From Pseudonocardia sp. TRM90224 (GTDB lineage: Bacteria > Actinomycetota > Actinomycetes > Mycobacteriales > Pseudonocardiaceae): DNA of 64,000 bases. The notes beneath the pieces are model-generated. The model was given only the letters and a program-made list of their open reading frames with translations. It made no database searches and had not been told where the DNA came from. The position numbers and the translations under genes were made by a program. The DNA lies in contig NZ_JAJGSX010000038.1 of the NCBI RefSeq assembly GCF_021245725.1, positions 1-64,000 of the forward strand, in the 5' to 3' direction. Each line of letters starts with the position of its first letter. Position 1 is the stretch's first letter. This document shows, piece by piece, positions 59,301 to 64,000 of the stretch.

Positions 59301-60596
59301 ATGACCGACACCGCAAAACCCGACGTGAGGCGGAGCACGCTTGCAGTCATCGTCCTGACCTGCGGCCTGTCGTACATGTTCGACGGCTACGACCTGATCG
59401 TCTACGGCACCACGCTGCCGTCGCTGGTGGAGCAATGGGGGATCAGCCCGGCCGCCGCCGGCAGCATCGGCAGCTACGCGCTGGTGGGCATGCTGATCGG
59501 GGCGCTCTCCGTCGGCAGCATCACCGACGTCTTCGGCCGGCGGCGCGTCCTGATCGTGGCGGTCACGTGGTTCTCCGTGCTCACCGCGCTGTGCGCGTTC
59601 GCACCGAACCCCGAGGTGTTCGGCGTGCTGCGGTTCCTCGCCGGGCTCGGGCTCGGTGGGGTGTTGCCGACGCTCAACGCGCTCGTGATCGAGTACGCGC
59701 CGGAGCGCAGCCGCAACCTCACCTACGTCGTGATGGCCGTCGGCTACCCGCTCGGCGGGCTGCTCGCAGCGTCGCTGGCCATCCCGCTCATCCCCGCGCT
59801 GGGCTGGCAGGTCATGTACCTCATCGCGGCGGTGCCGCTGGTCGTCGTGCTGCCGCTGGCGATCTGGAAGCTGCCCGAGTCGTTGGAGTCGCTGGTCGCG
59901 CGGGGACGCCTCGACGAGGCCCGGGCGCTGGCCGACCGACTCGGCGTGGACGTCCCGGCCGCGGCCGGCGGGACCGAGCGCGCCCGCTGGGGCGGCGTCC
60001 GCACGCTGTTCGCGCCGTCGTACGCGCTGCCGACAGTGCTGTTCTGGATCGCGGCGTTCTGCTCGCTGCTGCTGATCTACGGGTTGAACACCTGGCTGCC
60101 GCAGCTGATGCGGCAGGCCGGCTACCCGCTCGGATCGGCGCTGAGCTTCCTGCTGGTGTTCAACGCCGGCGCCGTGCTCGGGCTGGCGTTCGGCGGGCGG
60201 GCGGCCGACCGGTTCGGGCCGCGCCCGGTGATCGGCATCGGGTTCGCGCTGGCCGCGGCCTCGGTGCTGCTGCTCATCACGACCGACTCGATGTTCGGGC
60301 TCTACGTGCTCTTCGCCTTCGGCGGCTACGGCACGATCGGCACGCAGACGCTGCTCAACGCCTACGTCACCGGCTTCTATCCCGGCACGTCCCGGGCGGC
60401 CGGCATCGGGTGGGCGCTGGGTGTCGGGCGGCTCGGCGGGATCCTCGGGCCGGTGCTCGGCGGGCTGCTGCTGAGCGCCGGAGCGTCGCTTCCGGTCGTG
60501 TTCGCGACGTTCGCGGCGGTCGCGCTCGCCGGCGCGGTCGTGATCACCGCCGTGCGGCGGCGACCGGCCGTCGTCGCGGCGGCAGTCCCCGCCTGA
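59301..60596 (+). CDS. MFS transporter, AAHS (aromatic acid:H+ symporter) family
   Basis: A 431-aa permease. The motif SYMFDGYDLIVYGTTLPSL (residues about 24-42) with DGYD is the hallmark of the PcaK/BenK-like AAHS group, and SITDVFGRRRVLI the loop 2-3 motif. Imports an aromatic acid for the pathway encoded upstream. It starts one base after the P450 stop. The operon ends near the composite repeat C4. Confidence 0.92.
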   Translation: MTDTAKPDVRRSTLAVIVLTCGLSYMFDGYDLIVYGTTLPSLVEQWGISPAAAGSIGSYALVGMLIGALSVGSITDVFGRRRVLIVAVTWFSVLTALCAFAPNPEVFGVLRFLAGLGLGGVLPTLNALVIEYAPERSRNLTYVVMAVGYPLGGLLAASLAIPLIPALGWQVMYLIAAVPLVVVLPLAIWKLPESLESLVARGRLDEARALADRLGVDVPAAAGGTERARWGGVRTLFAPSYALPTVLFWIAAFCSLLLIYGLNTWLPQLMRQAGYPLGSALSFLLVFNAGAVLGLAFGGRAADRFGPRPVIGIGFALAAASVLLLITTDSMFGLYVLFAFGGYGTIGTQTLLNAYVTGFYPGTSRAAGIGWALGVGRLGGILGPVLGGLLLSAGASLPVVFATFAAVALAGAVVITAVRRRPAVVAAAVPA

Positions 60597-60626
60597 CCGG
60601 CACCGGGGCCGCCGCGCGTCGCGGGG

Positions 60627-60699
60627 AGGGCAGGAAAGCCACTTTCAGGCCCTGTGAGGGCAGGAAAGTGGCTTTCCTGCCCTCGCGTGCGCAACGCAC
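60627..60699. repeat. Composite repeat family C, copy C4 (inverted)
   Basis: Imperfect hairpin with GCAGGAAAGCCACTTTCAGG (60629-60648), perfect hairpin GAGGGCAGGAAAGTGG.. (60656-60684), then GTGCGCAACGCAC (60687-60699). Same layout as C2. It lies between convergent genes; the stretch 60700-60940 shows no gene, only a further ACTTTCCTGGCAC fragment near 60870. Confidence 0.88.
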
Positions 60700-60940
60700 A
60701 CATCCCAGCCCCAGCACGGCCCGGGTCGGCGAGGTCGCCACTGCCGGCTCCGAGCTACCGGCGACGTCCCCGCGGATGCGTGCGCAAGGCACTCCCGACC
60801 GCCCGGCGGGCCGGGCCGCGCCCAGCACGGACTCACATCCCTCGTGGCGGCCCGGAGGGTCATGGCGGACTTTCCTGGCACCCGCCGCCCGCCCGGCCCG
60901 GGCTTGGCCGCCCCGGGGGCTCGACCGCCCGCCGGAGCGG

Positions 60941-62268
60941 TCAGCTCGCCCGGTCTGCGATCAGCCGGTCGGCCGCCCAGCGCCCGTTGAAGGCGGCGGC
61001 GTCCGACCACGGGAGGCCCAGGTGGTCGCCGGCCAGCAGCACGGCGCTCCCGACGGGCAGCCGCTCGCGGTAGCGCCGCACCGCCGCCGCGAGCCCGACG
61101 TGCAGGTACGGCAACGCTTCCGGCCACCGGGCGATGTGGCTGTCGGTCACCCTGCCGGGCAGGCCGGGCAGGACCGGCGCCAGCGCTTCGACGGCGGCCG
61201 CGCGGACCGTCTCGTCGTCGGCGGACATCAGCCGCTGCGCGGCATCGTGCCCGAACATCACGGTGATCACCTCGCCGCCGGCGGCGGGGTCGGCCCGCGA
61301 GTGGACGGCGAGCGCCGCCAGCGGTGACGACGACTCCGGCGAGACCAGCACCCCGTACGCCCCACCCAGCTCGCCGGCCGCGAGCCGCTCCTCCAATGCC
61401 AGCCCCACCAGCACGACGCTGCTGTAGGAGGTGCGCAGGACCGCGGCCTCGTCCGGGGTCGGGTCGGCCAGCATGGCCGTCGACGGCCCGGCCGGCGTGG
61501 TGATCACGACCGCGCCCGCGTTCCGCACACCGCGCGAGGTGGTCAGGGTGACGGCCCCGCCGCGCGAGCCGGGTCGCTCGACGCGCTCGACCTGGACGTC
61601 GTACTCGACGTCCAGCGTCGCTGCCAGCGCCGACGTCAGCGAGCCGAGCCCGCCGCGCAGCGTGAAGGCCTTGGGGCCGCGGGCCGAGAACGCCACGAGC
61701 GAACCGGGCAGCACCGCACTGCCACCCGCAACGTCCTGGAAGAACAAGCCGTTGACCGTCGGCTGCAGCATCCGACGGGTCACGCCGGCGCCGAACCGTT
61801 CCCGCATCCACTCCAACCCGTGACAGGGGTCCAGATCGGCGAAATCGAGGAGATCGACCCGGCGGCGCGAGGCCAGCGCGCGGGTCGACCACAGCCCTCG
61901 TGCTCCCGGACGATGTCCCTGGCTCGCACCAGACCACCCGTCAGGAACGTCCACGGCCGGTCGGTGTCGAAGCGCCACGACCGACCGTCGGCCACCACCA
62001 TCGACCGGCCGGAGACCGTGACCTCCTGCCCGGCCAGCCCCGCCGTCCGCACGAGCTCGGGAACGAGCTCGTAGTCGGTCGAGAGGAACTGCGCGCCCAG
62101 CTCCATCAGGCCCGCACCAACCGGCCGCGTCGCCATCCGCCCACCCGGCCCGGTCGCTGCCTCGAGCACCGTCACCCGGTACCCGGCGGCGACCAGCCGG
62201 TGCCCGGCAGCCAGCCCGGAGATCCCGGCGCCGACCACAACCACGTCGTCCGCACGGTTCCCGGTCAT
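60941..62268 (-). pseudogene. FAD-dependent oxidoreductase (renalase/amine-oxidase-like), frameshifted
   Basis: N-terminal frame (62268 downward) reads VVVVGAGISGLAAGHRLVAAG, a GxGxxG FAD motif, through DIVREHEG. The homologous continuation (GLWSTRALASRRRVDLLDFAD ... LLAGDHLGLPWSDAAAFNGRWAADRL) is in another frame from about 61897. The break is in the run GAGGGCTG, where one more G would restore the frame. A real mutation or a sequencing error is possible. The C-terminal GD-type motif LLAGDHLG is intact. It overlaps the DUF4259 stop by 4 bp, so translation coupling would be lost. Confidence 0.8.
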
Positions 62269-62741
62269 CCGACGGATCCGTCGTCGAAGAGCGCCAACTG
62301 CTCACCCGCATCGGGGTGGACGGCGCCGCCGTACTCCAACAGGTCGTACAAGCTCTTCATCGCAGCCATGGCCTCGGCGAGCAGGCCCGCCTCCGCCCAC
62401 AGCTCCGTCGAGTGCGACTCGGCGCTGGTCGCCCGGTCCAGCGCCCGCAGCGCGAGCACCAGCATCCCGTCCGGCAGGTCGAGTCGCTCGCCGGCCTCGA
62501 CGAAGTCGGGACCGTAGATCGAGACGAACTTCTCGCCGCCGGGCGAGTGGATGGCCACGACGGCCGCTGCCGCGATCGCTTCGACAGCCGTGCTGTACTC
62601 CACGTCACCGTGTGCGCCCGCAGCTCGTTCCAGCGTTGCCCGGACGACCTTGACCCGTTCCGCCTGCGCAGCCTCGTGGAGATCGCCGGCCCAGTCCGCC
62701 GCCGTGTCGTTGTCGAAAGGCCCGAAGCCCCAGGTACCCAT
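62265..62741 (-). CDS. DUF4259 protein
   Basis: A 158-aa protein with the DUF4259 start MGTWGFGPFDNDTAADWAGDL and a helical rest (STELWAEAGLLAEAMAAMKSLYDLLEYGG). Members are small, widely distributed cytosolic proteins with no known activity. ATG 62741 has GAGGGGC upstream. It overlaps the FAD oxidoreductase gene start. Confidence 0.85.
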   Translation of the reverse strand: MGTWGFGPFDNDTAADWAGDLHEAAQAERVKVVRATLERAAGAHGDVEYSTAVEAIAAAAVVAIHSPGGEKFVSIYGPDFVEAGERLDLPDGMLVLALRALDRATSAESHSTELWAEAGLLAEAMAAMKSLYDLLEYGGAVHPDAGEQLALFDDGSVG

Positions 62742-62754
62742 CCGCCCCTCCCCC

Positions 62755-63174
62755 TCAGGCCGGCGGCCACCGCCTGCCCGCCTGCAAGTAGTCGTCGTAC
62801 TCGTTCCCGACGACGCCGGAGTTGACCCACCGTTCGGGGTGCGTGCCGAGTGCCCTCTCGGCGAGCGCAAGGGCGCCCTCGGCCGAGGACGCCGTTCCGA
62901 CGGCCCGTCCGTCCAGCTCGGCGGCGTCACGGCGCTCGTCGCTCGACTCCGTGTGCTGTTCGCTCAACGAGGGCAGCACTGGCAGGTCCCGAAGCGTGCT
63001 GCCGTCGAGATCGGCCCGCTCGAACAGGCTGACCGTGAAGCCCGCCGCCCCCGACCCGATCGAGACCCACCGAATGCCGCGTTCTCCAGCGCCGTCGACG
63101 GGGCCGAGGAACTGCTCGATCTCCCTACCGCGCCGGAGCGCCCCGATCGCGAACGGCAAGGCCAGATGCCTCAT
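62755..63174 (-). CDS. Hypothetical protein
   Basis: A 139-aa protein (ATG 63174). GIRWVSIGSGAAGFTVSLFERAD gives a beta-rich core, the middle is acidic (SEQHTESSDERRDAAEL) and the end WVNSGVVGNEYDDYLQAGRRW helical. No signal peptide or membrane segment. I do not recognise a family. It precedes DUF4259 by 13 bp on the same strand, so the two are probably co-transcribed. Confidence 0.55.
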   Translation of the reverse strand: MRHLALPFAIGALRRGREIEQFLGPVDGAGERGIRWVSIGSGAAGFTVSLFERADLDGSTLRDLPVLPSLSEQHTESSDERRDAAELDGRAVGTASSAEGALALAERALGTHPERWVNSGVVGNEYDDYLQAGRRWPPA

Positions 63175-63240
63175 GGGGGCAAGCTACTTCACCGATCTTC
63201 AGAAGCCGGGAGAGGTCGGCGTCCGGGTGATCACCGTGCG

Positions 63241-63681
63241 TCAGGTCGCGGCCCGCATCGTCGCGACCACCGCCGCGATCCGACGCTCCCGCGTCGCGGC
63301 CGTCTTCGCGCCCTCGACGGCGAGCACGTGCCGCTGCCGGTTGCTGTAGGACAGGCTGTCGAAGGCCCGGCGGCAGTCGGCGTCGAGAGCGGCAGCGAGG
63401 TCGTCCGGCACCGAGACCTCGCGCGGTGCCGTGTCCAGCTGGAGCTCGACATCGATGACGTCACCCGCCTCGACGCCCGCCTCCGCCCGGTTCGTCGCGC
63501 TGACCCCGAGCATGAACGCCCCGCTCATCACCGCGACCGTGCTGCGGTAGCTGTGGGCGTCGTTGATCGTGACGACGACGGCCGGACGCTTCCCGCTGCC
63601 GAGCTCGTCGACGACCTCGGGCGGCACCTGGAACCCGGTGGCGGTGCGCCCGTTCAGCTGGAGCGTGGCACGGAACTTCAC
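63241..63681 (-). CDS. YdeI/DUF1905-like protein
   Basis: A 146-aa protein. FRATLQLNGRTATGFQVPPEVVDELGSGKRPAVVVTINDAHSYRSTVAVMSGAFMLGVSATNRAEAGVEAGDVIDVELQLDT is the DUF1905 beta-barrel; the remaining helical part (FDSLSYSNRQRHVLAVEGAKTAATRERRI) resembles the YdeI C-terminal bundle. Function unknown. GTG 63681 has AGGA 10 bp upstream. Confidence 0.78.
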   Translation of the reverse strand: MKFRATLQLNGRTATGFQVPPEVVDELGSGKRPAVVVTINDAHSYRSTVAVMSGAFMLGVSATNRAEAGVEAGDVIDVELQLDTAPREVSVPDDLAAALDADCRRAFDSLSYSNRQRHVLAVEGAKTAATRERRIAAVVATMRAAT

Positions 63682-63860
63682 GAGGCGGATCCTGCCAGGT
63701 GCGGCCGTCAGCGGCACTGCTTGCAGCAGGACCACTGGCTTGTGCAGTCGAGCTGCCACCCGCCGCCGGCAGTGAAATCGACGTGTTAACGCGGTGAAAC
63801 TCCACGTTGGGACTGTGCTCCCGGACCGGTCCGCGGTTCCACGGACGGGGAGGGCGTGCG

Positions 63861-64000
63861 ATGGAGGAACAGTTCGGTCCTTACCGGCTGGAACGGCTCA
63901 TCGGTCGGGGCGGGATGGGCGAGGTCTTCCGCGCGTTCGACACCACCAAGGAGCGGGTCGTCGCAGTGAAGCGGCTCGCTCCGCACCTCGCTTCGGATGC
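63861..64000 (+). CDS. Ser/Thr protein kinase, 5' part only (runs off right edge)
   Basis: Forty-six codons of a eukaryotic-type kinase: [22 protein letters not shown] with glycine loop and VVAVKRLA with the catalytic Lys. It is the same subfamily as the kinase at 26005 (both have FGPYRLE[11 protein letters not shown]). ATG 63861 follows GGGGAGGG. The 179-bp gap 63682-63860 should hold its promoter; no other gene is seen there. Confidence 0.88.
   Translation, partial: MEEQFGPYRLERLIGRGGMGEVFRAFDTTKERVVAVKRLAPHLASD

Noticed and set aside
60855-60885. Fifth copy of family C
   Set aside because: Only a single arm-like ACTTTCCTGGCAC remains, no second arm or GTGCG dyad.
58193-61327. 1044-aa frame across P450, MFS and beyond
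   Set aside because: Out-of-frame shadow with Arg-rich translation that crosses real stop and start codons.
1-64000. CRISPR array
   Set aside because: No regularly spaced short direct repeats seen; repeats here are single palindromes tens of kilobases apart.
1-64000. tRNA or rRNA genes
   Set aside because: No cloverleaf or conserved rRNA sequence recognised on either strand.

Overview
The window is 64 kb of very GC-rich, densely coded DNA with many GTG/TTG starts and 4-bp (ATGA/GTGA) gene overlaps. Gene families such as BTAD/AfsR regulators, DUF574-type methyltransferases, a mycothiol-dependent maleylpyruvate-isomerase-like protein, an SARP and PASTA-less Ser/Thr kinases point to an actinobacterium. 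A Pseudonocardiales-type genome is my best guess, by inference only. No rRNA, tRNA, CRISPR array, integrase or complete transposase was seen. Coding is chromosomal-accessory in style: small catabolic or resistance modules, each next to its own regulator.

Layout. (1) 0-11 kb: an MFS exporter with a GlxA/AraC regulator, a truncated XRE/NB-ARC regulator, DUF1772 and NmrA genes divergent from an AraC regulator, TetR, SnoaL, LuxR, a DUF574 methyltransferase, and a NitT/TauT-like ABC pair without a binding protein. (2) 11-25.7 kb: HxlR with a divergent MFS/alpha-beta-hydrolase operon, PadR with a divergent carotenoid-oxygenase/membrane-protein pair, an AfsR-like regulator, an OmpA-type lipoprotein, SRPBCC, DUF2314-like, and an FAD monooxygenase/TetR pair. 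(3) 26-35.5 kb: a Ser/Thr kinase with seven WD-like repeats, then a tightly overlapped five-gene operon. That operon carries two unlike zinc-ribbon GTPases, a GAP1-like 790-aa protein, a small membrane protein and a beta-sandwich protein, and is the best candidate for an unusual system here. (4) 35.6-47.7 kb: MarR, TetR and small-enzyme modules, a DUF1992 gene bounded by a perfect 22-bp inverted repeat, a promoter-equipped 65-aa peptide with eight cysteines, an SARP/LLM/hotdog operon and a second AfsR-like regulator. (5) 47.7-60.6 kb: an anion permease/Usp pair, then a meta-cleavage cluster. The cluster holds acetaldehyde dehydrogenase, hydroxyoxovalerate aldolase, semialdehyde dehydrogenase, 4-OT, decarboxylase, hydratase, IclR, PadR, a zinc-ligand-less class II aldolase relative, an extradiol dioxygenase, P450 and an aromatic-acid MFS importer. 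(6) 60.9-64 kb: a frameshifted FAD oxidoreductase, three small genes and the start of another Ser/Thr kinase.

How they work together. The meta cluster makes sense as import, P450 demethylation or hydroxylation, 3,4-type cleavage of a 2,3-dihydroxybenzoate-like acid, decarboxylation, oxidation, tautomerisation, second decarboxylation, hydration, aldol cleavage, then acetyl-CoA plus pyruvate. The island at 29-35.5 kb looks like a co-translated NTP-dependent switch or conflict system.

A striking non-coding feature is the set of intergenic palindromes. Family A (4 copies, about 61-65 bp), family B (2 copies, 70 bp) and family C (4 copies of a double hairpin plus a short inverted repeat) are scattered through the window, and one of them supplies the C-terminal codons of an HxlR gene.
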